From: Streptomyces cynarae
GTDB taxonomy: Bacteria > Actinomycetota > Actinomycetes > Streptomycetales > Streptomycetaceae
Assembly: GCF_025642135.1 (NCBI RefSeq)
Contig: NZ_CP106793.1
Coordinates: 1,843,001 to 1,907,000 of the forward strand
Length of the DNA: 64,000 bases
Reading direction: 5' to 3'
Part shown: positions 35,134-43,366 of the stretch, piece by piece
Position numbering within the stretch: the stretch's first letter is position 1
Layout of the letters: the number at the start of each line of letters is the position of its first letter
Program-made: the position numbers and the translations under genes
Notes under the pieces: model-generated
Seen by the model: only the letters and a program-made list of their open reading frames with translations
What the model was told of the DNA's origin: nothing
Database searches by the model: none

Positions 35134-35537
35134 ACGGTCTGCCCGGTCCGTCGCGGCGGACTCGTCAGGTGGTCGCCGATGCGGACGACGAGATCGCGCA
35201 TGCGGTTGCTCATCAGGCCGGCCTCCGCGACCACGTCGGAGAGCACCGCCAGATAGGCGTTCGGGCCGGCCTCCATCATGTAGAAGTAGCCGCCGTCGAT
35301 CTCGATGATGACCATGCGCATCCGGCCGTCGCTGTCCGGCATCTCGGCCGCGACCGCCCCGGCCAGGCTCTGCAGTCCGGCGCAGGCCGCGGCGACGCGG
35401 TCGGCGGCGTCCGGGTCGCCGCCGTGGCGGGCGATGCGCAGCCCGTCGGCGGAGAGCACCACGATCTGGTGGATGCCCGGCACGCCGTCGGCGAGTTCCT
35501 TCAGCAACCAGTCCAGGTTGCCTCGCTGCTGGATCAC
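35130..35537 (-). CDS. rarB: Conservon roadblock/LC7 protein (CvnB/RarB)
   Basis: A 135-residue roadblock/LC7-domain protein (LDWLLKELADGVPGIHQIVVLSADGLRIARHGGDPDAADRVAAACAGLQSLAGAVAAEM... MVIIEIDGGYFYMMEAGPNAYLAVL). These proteins modulate partner GTPases. The GTG at 35537 overlaps the rarA stop by 4 bases (GTGA), and its own stop overlaps rarC (ATGA). Confidence 0.95.
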   Translation of the reverse strand: MIQQRGNLDWLLKELADGVPGIHQIVVLSADGLRIARHGGDPDAADRVAAACAGLQSLAGAVAAEMPDSDGRMRMVIIEIDGGYFYMMEAGPNAYLAVLSDVVAEAGLMSNRMRDLVVRIGDHLTSPPRRTGQTV

Positions 35538-37159
35538 TTCGGGTCCCCCTCGTCGTCGGCCTGGGCAGCGGCCGGCTCGTCGGTGCTGGTGGTTGCGTGC
35601 GCGTCGTCGTCGGGCGGCCCGGAGGAGAAGGCGTTCGGGTCCGGGTCGGCCTTGAGACCGGCGAAGAACGCCTCCACCCACATGCCGGGCGGCGGCTCGT
35701 CCTTCTTCTTGCGTTCGCGCTCGGGCCTGACCGGCGCGTGGCTCCTGGCCTGAATGGCCTGGGCGGCTGCTTCCGCGGCGGCCGCCTCGGCGATCTGCTG
35801 GCTCAGCGGGATCTTCACCCGGCTGCGGCGCTGCGGCAGGCCGCCCGCCGTCCACTCGGTGACCACGGGGACGTCGTCCTCCAGGGACAGCCGCTCCGGG
35901 ACCCGGGGCCCGGTGGTGGGGCGGCGGGGCTTCTCCTTGCGCTTGGGCCCCTCGACGCCGTCGTTGTCCAGGGTCGGAATGGAGGTGATGCCGACGCCGT
36001 GGGCCTGTCCGGGGGCGGGGTCGGTGGTCGTCATGTCGTTCGGGACGACGAGGATGGCGCGGACACCGCCGTACGCCGACTTCCGCAGCGAGACCTCCAT
36101 GTTGAACATGGACGACAGGCGGCCGACGACCGCAAGACCCAGGCGGGGGGCCTCACCGAGCTGCTGGACGTCCACTCCGGCCTGGGCCTCGGCGAGCATC
36201 CTCTCGACCTTGGCGCGGCTCTCCCCGCTGAGGCTGACTCCGCCGTCCTCGATCTCGACGCAGACACCGGTCTGCACCTCGGTGGCGGTGACGTGCACCT
36301 TGGTGTTGGGCGGCGAGTAGCGCGTGGCGTTGTCGAGGAGTTCGGCGGCGGCGTGGATGATCGGCTCGACCGACTCGCCCCTGATGTTCACCTTGGCGAT
36401 GGAGTGCAGCTCGATGCGGCGGTACTCCAGGATCCGGCTCATCGCGCCGCGCAGACAGCTGTACAGCGGCACGGGCTGGGGCCACTTGCGGCCGGGGCGG
36501 CCGCCGCCGATGACGGCGATGGAGTCGGCGAGGCGACCGATGAGCGCGTTGCCGTGGTCGAGGCGCAGCAGGTCGTCGAAGACCTCGGGGGTCAGGCCGT
36601 GGTCCTCCTCCATCTCCCGCAGTTCGTTGGCCTGCTGGTGGACGATGGCCTGGACGCGGCGGGCGATGTGGACGAAGGCGCGCAGCGCGGAGTCACGCCG
36701 CGCGATCTCACGGTCGATGACCTGGAGCACGGTTTTCAGCAACCGGCGCTGCGCGTCGGGGATCCCGCGGAACTCCGGGGTGCCGTCGACGAGCTGGGTG
36801 AGCACCTGTCCGGGCGAGATGGCTTCGCGCAGCTTGGCGACCGCCCTGGGCACGATCTCGGTGCGGAGGTAGTCGAGGTCGTCGTTCTGCGAGGCGATCC
36901 GCCGCTCCAGGAAGGCGGTGCGCTCCGCGCAGTCGGCGCGCAGCGCACGCAGGGCGCGTTCGCGGTGGACCGCCACGGCCGCGACGGCGGTCACCAGGAC
37001 CGTGGCGATGGCCCCGCACCAGCCGACGGCGGTCCGGGCCGGCCCGGTGAGCACGGCGACGGCGGCCCCCGTCGCCGCGCACATCAGTATGAACGGCACC
37101 AACAGAACGCGTGCGTAGGGAAGTTCACGGCCACCGGGAGGCGATTGAACACTCACCAT
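35534..37159 (-). CDS. rarA: Conservon membrane sensor histidine-kinase-like protein (CvnA/RarA)
   Basis: A 541-residue protein with two N-terminal membrane segments (VLLVPFILMCAATGAAVAVL and WCGAIATVLVTAVAAVAV). A coiled coil (ERTAFLERRIASQNDDLDYLRTEIVPRAVAKLREA) and a kinase core follow: RLDHGNALIGRL in the phospho-acceptor region, then the ATPase boxes AAELLDNATRYSPP, VEIEDGGVSLSG and LGLAVVGRLSSMFNMEVSLRKS. The C-terminal 150 residues are disordered and charged. It is the first gene and the likely membrane anchor of the conservon. Confidence 0.94.
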   Translation of the reverse strand: MVSVQSPPGGRELPYARVLLVPFILMCAATGAAVAVLTGPARTAVGWCGAIATVLVTAVAAVAVHRERALRALRADCAERTAFLERRIASQNDDLDYLRTEIVPRAVAKLREAISPGQVLTQLVDGTPEFRGIPDAQRRLLKTVLQVIDREIARRDSALRAFVHIARRVQAIVHQQANELREMEEDHGLTPEVFDDLLRLDHGNALIGRLADSIAVIGGGRPGRKWPQPVPLYSCLRGAMSRILEYRRIELHSIAKVNIRGESVEPIIHAAAELLDNATRYSPPNTKVHVTATEVQTGVCVEIEDGGVSLSGESRAKVERMLAEAQAGVDVQQLGEAPRLGLAVVGRLSSMFNMEVSLRKSAYGGVRAILVVPNDMTTTDPAPGQAHGVGITSIPTLDNDGVEGPKRKEKPRRPTTGPRVPERLSLEDDVPVVTEWTAGGLPQRRSRVKIPLSQQIAEAAAAEAAAQAIQARSHAPVRPERERKKKDEPPPGMWVEAFFAGLKADPDPNAFSSGPPDDDAHATTSTDEPAAAQADDEGDPK

Positions 37160-37540
37160 GTATGCCCTCTGAGACGGAATCGGCTGGATCGGGGGTGCTT
37201 ACGAAAAAAAGACGGGTAGGTACCGGATCGGAACGGGGTGACAACTGGATCTTCGGTATGTTTGGGAACAGGCGCACGAATACACCTCAACTCGGTGCGC
37301 CGCGGGCGAGCTTAGTCCGACCGGATCATCGCTATGTCATATTCGGCAAGCACCTGAAATGCCCCGCGCGTCAGGAGTACGCTCGGCATTTTTCATACGG
37401 TGTGCTGCGATTCGAACACACACTGTCACGGCGTACGGGCAGGCGAGAGAGGTCCCCCGCCCAGGTGAATTCCCCTGTGCCAGTGGACTGGTGGACTTGA
37501 TGACCCGAGGCCCCGAGGCCCCGAGGCCCTTGGGAGCGCC
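37160..37540. other. Long intergenic region upstream of the conservon
   Basis: About 380 bases, more A/T-rich than its surroundings, between rarA (start) and the TetR gene (end). It should hold the conservon promoter. An A7 run lies at about 37204-37210. No gene, palindrome or strong terminator was recognised. Confidence 0.4.
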
Positions 37541-38167
37541 TCAGACTCCGGCGATGCGCAGCGCCGCGTCCGCCGTGGCCTCCGCGAAGACGGACACCGG
37601 GCGGTCCGGGTCGGAGCGGTGGACCAGGATGACGCCCTCGATCAGCCCGAAGACCAGATCCGTCCGCAGATCCAGCTCACCCTTGGCGAGGCCGGAGCCC
37701 GCACGGGTGGCGGCGATCAACTGCCGGTAGGTGTCCTTGAGTTCGGAGCGCACGGCATGGAAGCCTGCGAACCGCTCGGAGCGCACCTCCGGCAGCAGGT
37801 AGAGGCCGCCCAGGTTGTGCGGGCCCCCGCAGAGCAGCTCGACGTCGGTGCGGCACAGCTCCCACAACCGGTCCTCGGCCGGAGCGGTGTCGTCGGCGAG
37901 CAGGTCGCGCGCACAGGACAGCGAGGGCGTGACGGTGGACTCCAGCAGCTCGGCGAGCAGTTCCTCCTTGCCGGACACGTAGTGGTACATGGAGGCCTGC
38001 CGCATACCGGCCCGCTCGGCCACGGCGCGCGTGGTGGTCGCGGCATACCCGCGAGTGGTGAACAACTCGGCGGCGGCCGTGAGGAGCTCGTCGCGCGGCG
38101 ACAGTCCGCTGTCGGGCCGCCGCTCCGCCCGCGGCCTGCCGACCCGCCGCCCACCACCGGTTCCCAT
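37541..38167 (-). CDS. TetR-family repressor of the carboxylase operon
   Basis: A 208-residue regulator. The N-terminal HTH reads RDELLTAAAELFTTRGYAATTTRAVAERAGMRQASMYHYVSGKEELLAELLE, and a helical ligand domain follows. The ATG at 38167 (MGTGGGRRVGRPRAERRPD) is chosen over an open upstream extension. It is divergent from the DUF1989/carboxylase operon. A perfect palindrome in the gap, repeated near the APC permease, is the probable operator. The effector is probably the pathway substrate. Confidence 0.92.
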   Translation of the reverse strand: MGTGGGRRVGRPRAERRPDSGLSPRDELLTAAAELFTTRGYAATTTRAVAERAGMRQASMYHYVSGKEELLAELLESTVTPSLSCARDLLADDTAPAEDRLWELCRTDVELLCGGPHNLGGLYLLPEVRSERFAGFHAVRSELKDTYRQLIAATRAGSGLAKGELDLRTDLVFGLIEGVILVHRSDPDRPVSVFAEATADAALRIAGV

Positions 38168-38302
38168 GCGGTCGATCCTCGCACATGACGCCGTACGGCG
38201 ATCTGGGCGCGGTGCGACGACGGGCCTGCCCGGCGTCCGCCGTGAGGGACCGGAAACCAACCGGCAACGCCCGGGACACGGCGACGACCCGGTCCCCGCC
38301 TA

Positions 38303-38324
38303 ATTTCTGTCGAGCGACAGAAAT
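38303..38324. promoter_or_regulatory. Perfect palindromic operator of the TetR/carboxylase divergon
   Basis: ATTTCTGTCG-AG-CGACAGAAAT is a perfect 10-2-10 dyad midway between the TetR start and the first operon gene. The same TTTCTGTCG-N2-CGACAG pattern occurs at 29761-29780. Confidence 0.85.
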
Positions 38325-38360
38325 CGCCGCAGCAGTCACCCGACCCCGAAAGGTCCCGCG

Positions 38361-39185
38361 ATGGCGACAGCGACCACCTACGGAGCACGCGACCACGCCC
38401 GGGCACAGGAGGGCGCCCGAGCCGAAGCCATGCCCGTCGTGCCGGCGAGCGCCTGGCCGGCGCCGCCCTGTGAGGCGGGCCACCTGGTGTGGGCGGAGAC
38501 CGTGGCGGGCGGCAACTACACGCACCGCGTGCTGGCCCGCGGCACCGAGTTGCGGCTGACGGATCTGCTCGGCGACGCCTGCGCCCATCTGCTGCTGTTC
38601 GTCGCCGACCGCCCGTGGGAGCGGCTGAACGTGGCCGACACGGTCAAGGTGCAGTGGAACGCGTATCTCGGTGAGGGGCGCCTGCTCCTGTCCGACCAGG
38701 GCCGCGTCCTCGCATCGGTCGTCGCGGACACCTCCGGTCGGCACGACGCCCTGTGCGGCACCTCCACGCTCGTCCGCAACACCGAGCGCTACGGGGACGG
38801 CACCCCGCAGTCCGCGTCCCCCGCCGGACGCGAGTTGTTCAAGCTGGCCGCCGCGAAGAACGGGCTGGAGCCGCGCGACCTGCCGCCGTCGCTGTCGTTC
38901 TTCCAAGGCGTGGAGATCCGCGAGGACGGCGCCCTCGACTTCACGGGCTCCGCCGGCCCGGGCGGCAGCGTCACCCTGCGAGCCGAGCAGGACGTCACGG
39001 TGCTCATCGCCAACGTCCCCCACCCGGTCGACCCGCGCCCGGACTACGTGTGCACCCCGCTGGAGGTCCTCGCCTGGCGCTCGGAGGCGACCCGCCCCGG
39101 CGACCAGCTGTGGGAGACCACCCCCGAGAGCCGCCGTGCCTTCCTGAACACCGCCGAATTCCTCGCCGCGAGGGGGCTCGCATGA
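38361..39185 (+). CDS. DUF1989 protein 2 of urea/guanidine carboxylase operon
   Basis: A 274-residue DUF1989 (urea carboxylase-associated) protein: LVWAETVAGGNYTHRVLARGTELRLTDLLGDACAHLLLFVADRPWERLNVADTVKVQWNAYL, ending in YVCTPLEVLAWRSEATR. In pseudomonads such paired DUF1989 proteins were shown to form a carboxyguanidine deiminase (CgdAB) acting with guanidine carboxylase. Here both members are present, so that role is inferred. It is the first gene of the operon, with its ATG after GAAAGG. It overlaps the next gene by 4 bases. Confidence 0.88.
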   Translation: MATATTYGARDHARAQEGARAEAMPVVPASAWPAPPCEAGHLVWAETVAGGNYTHRVLARGTELRLTDLLGDACAHLLLFVADRPWERLNVADTVKVQWNAYLGEGRLLLSDQGRVLASVVADTSGRHDALCGTSTLVRNTERYGDGTPQSASPAGRELFKLAAAKNGLEPRDLPPSLSFFQGVEIREDGALDFTGSAGPGGSVTLRAEQDVTVLIANVPHPVDPRPDYVCTPLEVLAWRSEATRPGDQLWETTPESRRAFLNTAEFLAARGLA

Positions 39186-39799
39186 AGAACGTGAAAACCG
39201 TCGTTCCGGCCCGTGCCGCCTGGTCGTCCGTCGTGCGCACCGGCGAGACGCTGACCGTCACCGACCTGTACGGCAACCAGGCCGTCGACTTCCTCGTCTA
39301 CGACGCACACGACACGTCCGTGCGCTACAGCGCCCCCGACACGATCCAGGCGCAGGGCACCATCTTCCTGACCACGGGCAGTGTGCTGCTGTCCAACGAG
39401 CACACCCCGCTGATGACGGTCGTCGCGGACGACGTGGGCCGCCACGACACGGTCGGCGGCGCCTGCTCCAAGGAATCGAACACGCTGCGGTACGGCCACC
39501 ACACCTGGTCGCAGCACGCCTGCGTGGACAACTTCCTGGCGGAGGGCGTCAAGTACGGCCTCGGCAAGCGCGACCTGGTGTCCAACATCAACTGGTACAT
39601 GAACGTTCCCGTCGAGAAGGACGGCACCCTCGGCATCGTCGACGGCATCTCGGCCCCCGGCCTCTCGCTGACCCTGCGGGCGGAGCGGGACGTCCTCGTG
39701 CTCGTCTCCAACTGCCCCCAGATCAACAACCCGTGCAACGGTTTCGAGCCGACGGCGGTGGAGATGACGATCGAAGCGGGCCGGGGGGACGGCGCATGA
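39182..39799 (+). CDS. DUF1989 protein 1 of urea/guanidine carboxylase operon
   Basis: A 205-residue DUF1989 protein: VRTGETLTVTDLYGNQAVDFLVYDAHDTSVRYSAPDTIQAQGTIFLTTGSVLLSNEHTPLMTVVADDVGRHDTVGGACSKESNTLRYG, then NINWYMNVPVEKDGTLGIVDG and CPQINNPCNGFEPTAVEM. Conserved Cys and His residues could bind a metal. It is the likely partner subunit of the preceding protein. The ATGA overlaps on both sides show tight coupling with the neighbours. Confidence 0.9.
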   Translation: MKNVKTVVPARAAWSSVVRTGETLTVTDLYGNQAVDFLVYDAHDTSVRYSAPDTIQAQGTIFLTTGSVLLSNEHTPLMTVVADDVGRHDTVGGACSKESNTLRYGHHTWSQHACVDNFLAEGVKYGLGKRDLVSNINWYMNVPVEKDGTLGIVDGISAPGLSLTLRAERDVLVLVSNCPQINNPCNGFEPTAVEMTIEAGRGDGA

Positions 39800-42700
39800 G
39801 CTTCGACACGCTGCTGGTCGCCAACCGGGGCGAGATAGCCGTCCGGATCCTGCGCACGGCCCGCGAGCTCGGCCTGCGCACGGTCGCGGTGTACTCCGAC
39901 GCGGACCGCTCGGCGCCCCACGTCCGACTCGCCGACCGGGCGGTACGGCTGGGCCCGGCGCCCGCGAGGGAGTCCTACCTCGATCCGGACCTGGTCCTGA
40001 AGGCCGCCAAGGACACGGACGCCGGGGCGATCCACCCCGGCTACGGCTTCCTGTCCGAGGACGCGGCGTTCGCGCGCCGCTGCGAGGACGCCGGGATCGT
40101 GTTCGTGGGCCCGACCCCCGAACAACTGGAGCTGTTCGGCACCAAGCACACCGCGCGGGCGGCGGCGTTGGCGGCGGGGGTACCGCTGGCCCCGGGCACG
40201 GGCCTGCTCGCCTCCCTGGACGAGGCGCTCGACCAGGCCGACACGATCGGCTACCCGGTGATGCTCAAGGCCACCGGCGGGGGCGGCGGCATCGGTATGT
40301 CGGCATGCCGATCCGCCGGCGAACTCACCGAGGCGTGGGAGCGGGTGCAGCGGGTCGCCGCCGCCTCCTTCTCCACGGCCGGTGTCTTCCTGGAGCGGCT
40401 CGTCGAGCACGCCCGCCATGTCGAGGTGCAGATCTTCGGGGACGGCGCGGGGAAGGTCGTCACCTTGGGCGACCGCGACTGCTCCCTCCAGCGCCGCAAC
40501 CAGAAGGTCGTGGAGGAGGCACCGGCGCCGGAGCTCCCGCCCCGCATACGGCGGCGACTCACCGAATCAGCCCGTGACTTGTGCGCCTCCGTCGGCTACC
40601 GGTCCGCCGGCACCGTCGAGTTCGTGTACGACGCGGCCCGCGAGGAGGCGTACTTCCTGGAGGTCAACACCCGCCTCCAGGTCGAGCACCCGGTGACCGA
40701 GGAGGTGTACGGCGTCGACCTGGTCGCCTGGATGCTGCGCCTGGCGCGCGGCGACCACGGCGTCGTACGGGACCCGGGCGCGCCCCGCGGCCACGCCGTC
40801 GAGGCCCGCCTCTATGCCGAGGACCCCTCCCGCGACCACCGGCCCGGCGCCGGACTGCTCACCCGGGTCGAGTTCCCGCAGGGCGTGCGCGTGGACGGCT
40901 GGGTCGAGACGGGCACGGAGGTCACCACCTCCTACGACCCCCTGCTCGCCAAGGTGATCGCGTACGGCCCGGACCGGGAGCACGCGCTGCGGCGGCTGGA
41001 CGAGGCCCTGGCCCGCACTCGGATCGACGGTATCGAGACCAACCTGGGCCAGATCCGGGCGGCCCTCGCGGCCGACGCCTTCCGGTCCGCCACGCACTCC
41101 ACGGCGACCCTCGCAGGCGTCACGGACCCCACCCCGCGTATCGAGGTCGTGGCGGCCGGAACCCTCACCACCGTGCAGGACTGGCCGGGCCGCACCGGCT
41201 ACTGGCAGGTCGGCGTGCCCCCGTGCGGCCCGATGGACGACCTGTCCTTCCGGCTCGGCAACCGGGCGCTCGGCAACGCGGAGGGAGCTCCCGGCCTGGA
41301 GTGCACGCTCCAGGGGCCGACCCTGCGCTTCACGCACGCCACCACCGTGTGCGTCACGGGCGCCCCGGCACCGGTCACGGTGGACGGCACGCCGGTCGCG
41401 CAGTGGGAGCCGGTGACGGTGCCGGCGGGCGCGGTCCTGGAGGTCGGGGCGCCCTCCGAGCACGGGCTGCGGACGTATGTGCTCTTCGCGGGCGGCGGCC
41501 TGGACGTGCCCGCCTTCCTCGGCAGCACGGCCACCTTCACCCTGGGCCGGTTCGGCGGCCACGGCGGCCGGGCGCTGCGCACGGGAGACGTCCTGCACGG
41601 CGGCACGGTGACGACGGGTTCCCCGGTGCCGGCCGCCGACCGCCCGGCCTTCACCTCGTCGTGGCTGCTGGGAGCGCTGGAAGGCCCCCACGCGGCACCG
41701 GAGTTCTTCACCGAGGACGACATCCACGACTTCTACGCCGCCGAGTGGAAGGCCCACTTCAACTCGGCCCGCACCGGAGTACGCCTGGTCGGCCCCAAGC
41801 CGCGCTGGGCTCGCCCGGACGGCGGCGAGGCGGGCCTGCACCCGTCCAACATCCACGACACGCCGTACTCGGTAGGCGCCGTCGACTACACGGGCGACAT
41901 GCCGGTCCTGCTCGGGCCGGACGGCCCGTCGCTCGGCGGCTTCGTCTGCCCGGCGACCGTGCCCACCCGGGAACGCTGGAAGCTCGGCCAGCTGCGCCCG
42001 GGCGACACCGTCCGCTTCGCACCGCTGGCCGACGACGGCACGCCCCGGCCCGCCATCGTGGACGGCGGCGTACTGGCCCGGGACGGCGATGTGACATACC
42101 GGCGCAGCGGCGACGACAACCTGCTGGTCGAGTTCGGGCCCATGCGGCTGGACCTGGCGCTGCGGATGCGGGTGCACGCGCTGATGGAGGCGGTGTCGCA
42201 GGCGTGCCTGGACGGGGTCACCGATCTCACCCCCGGCATCCGCTCCCTCCAGATCCAGACCGACCCGCGCCGGCTCGCCCAACCCGAACTGCTCGCGTCC
42301 GTAAGAGAGCTGGTCGCGGCCCTGCCTCCCACCGACGAACTGGTCGTCCCGTCCCGCACGGTCCACCTCCCCCTGTCCTGGGACGACCCGGCCACCCGTG
42401 AGGCCATCGCCCGCTACATGGCGGGCGTCCGCGACGACGCTCCCTGGTGCCCTTGGAACATCGAGTTCATCCGTCGCGTCAACGGCCTGCAATCGGTGGA
42501 GGACGTCCACCGCACGGTCTTCGACGCCGAGTACCTGGTCCTGGGCCTGGGCGACGTCTACCTGGGCGCCCCGGTGGCCACACCGCTGGACCCGCGCCAC
42601 CGCCTGGTGACCACGAAGTACAACCCGGCCCGCACCTGGACCGCCGAGAACTCGGTCGGCATCGGCGGCGCCTACCTGTGCGTGTACGGCATGGAGGGCC

Positions 42701-43317
42701 CCGGCGGCTACCAGTTCGTGGGCCGCACGACACAGGTCTGGTCGGGATGGCAGCAGCGGGGCGCCTTCGAGCCGGGCTCCCCGTGGCTGCTCCGCTTCTT
42801 CGACCGCATCAAGTGGTACCCGGTGAGCGCGGAGGAACTGCTCGAACTCCGCGCGGACATCGTCTCGGGCCGCTTCGTGCCGCGTATCGAGGAGGGCGTG
42901 TTCTCCCTGGCGGAGTACGAGGCGTTCCTCACCGGGAACGCCGCGGCGATCGCCGGGTTCAGGGCCCGTCAGCAGGCCGCCTTCGCCGCGGAACGCGCCG
43001 CCTGGGAGGCGTCGGGCGAGTTCGCCCGAGCGGAGACGACGACCGTACCCGCGGCGCGGTCCGAGGTGACGGTTCCGCCGGGCGGCCGGCTCGTGGAGGC
43101 CGACTTCGCCGCGTCCGTGTGGCAGGTGAACGTGGAGCCGGGCGACGAGGTGACGGCAGGACAGCCCCTGCTGGCCCTGGAGGCGATGAAGATGGAGTCG
43201 AGGGTGCACGCGCCGGTCGACGCCGTGGTGACGGAACTCCTCACCAAGCCGGGCGCCCAGGTGGAGGCGGGCACGCCACTACTGGTCCTCGCGCCACTGC
43301 AGCCCACGGCGCCATGA
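39796..43317 (+). CDS. Biotin-dependent urea (or guanidine) carboxylase
   Basis: An 1173-residue multi-domain enzyme. The biotin carboxylase part (residues about 1-450) shows LVANRGEIAVRILRTARELG, KATGGGGGIGMS, EVNTRLQVEHPVTEEVYGVDLV. The carboxyltransferase region (about 455-1040) shows TVQDWPGRTGYWQVGVPPCGPMDDLSFRLGNRALGN and HPSNIHDTPYSVGAVDYTGDMPVLLGPDGPSLGGFVCPAT. The biotin carrier domain ends the protein with EAMKMES. Urea carboxylase yields allophanate; the guanidine version yields carboxyguanidine. The flanking DUF1989 pair favours guanidine. It is coupled by ATGA to the preceding gene. Confidence 0.93.
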   Translation: MSFDTLLVANRGEIAVRILRTARELGLRTVAVYSDADRSAPHVRLADRAVRLGPAPARESYLDPDLVLKAAKDTDAGAIHPGYGFLSEDAAFARRCEDAGIVFVGPTPEQLELFGTKHTARAAALAAGVPLAPGTGLLASLDEALDQADTIGYPVMLKATGGGGGIGMSACRSAGELTEAWERVQRVAAASFSTAGVFLERLVEHARHVEVQIFGDGAGKVVTLGDRDCSLQRRNQKVVEEAPAPELPPRIRRRLTESARDLCASVGYRSAGTVEFVYDAAREEAYFLEVNTRLQVEHPVTEEVYGVDLVAWMLRLARGDHGVVRDPGAPRGHAVEARLYAEDPSRDHRPGAGLLTRVEFPQGVRVDGWVETGTEVTTSYDPLLAKVIAYGPDREHALRRLDEALARTRIDGIETNLGQIRAALAADAFRSATHSTATLAGVTDPTPRIEVVAAGTLTTVQDWPGRTGYWQVGVPPCGPMDDLSFRLGNRALGNAEGAPGLECTLQGPTLRFTHATTVCVTGAPAPVTVDGTPVAQWEPVTVPAGAVLEVGAPSEHGLRTYVLFAGGGLDVPAFLGSTATFTLGRFGGHGGRALRTGDVLHGGTVTTGSPVPAADRPAFTSSWLLGALEGPHAAPEFFTEDDIHDFYAAEWKAHFNSARTGVRLVGPKPRWARPDGGEAGLHPSNIHDTPYSVGAVDYTGDMPVLLGPDGPSLGGFVCPATVPTRERWKLGQLRPGDTVRFAPLADDGTPRPAIVDGGVLARDGDVTYRRSGDDNLLVEFGPMRLDLALRMRVHALMEAVSQACLDGVTDLTPGIRSLQIQTDPRRLAQPELLASVRELVAALPPTDELVVPSRTVHLPLSWDDPATREAIARYMAGVRDDAPWCPWNIEFIRRVNGLQSVEDVHRTVFDAEYLVLGLGDVYLGAPVATPLDPRHRLVTTKYNPARTWTAENSVGIGGAYLCVYGMEGPGGYQFVGRTTQVWSGWQQRGAFEPGSPWLLRFFDRIKWYPVSAEELLELRADIVSGRFVPRIEEGVFSLAEYEAFLTGNAAAIAGFRARQQAAFAAERAAWEASGEFARAETTTVPAARSEVTVPPGGRLVEADFAASVWQVNVEPGDEVTAGQPLLALEAMKMESRVHAPVDAVVTELLTKPGAQVEAGTPLLVLAPLQPTAP

Positions 43318-43366
43318 AACCCGGCCGGTGGTCTGCCGACCAACCCGCCTCAGCTCAGGAGCACAC

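Noticed and set aside
38168..38360. Guanidine (ykkC-type) riboswitch before the carboxylase operon
   Set aside because: No ykkC-type conserved segments were recognised in this short gap. A perfect TetR-type palindrome explains the regulation better.
40567..43209. 880-codon minus-strand open frame
   Set aside because: It lies antisense to the biotin-dependent carboxylase and has no recognisable domains; it is a shadow of that gene.
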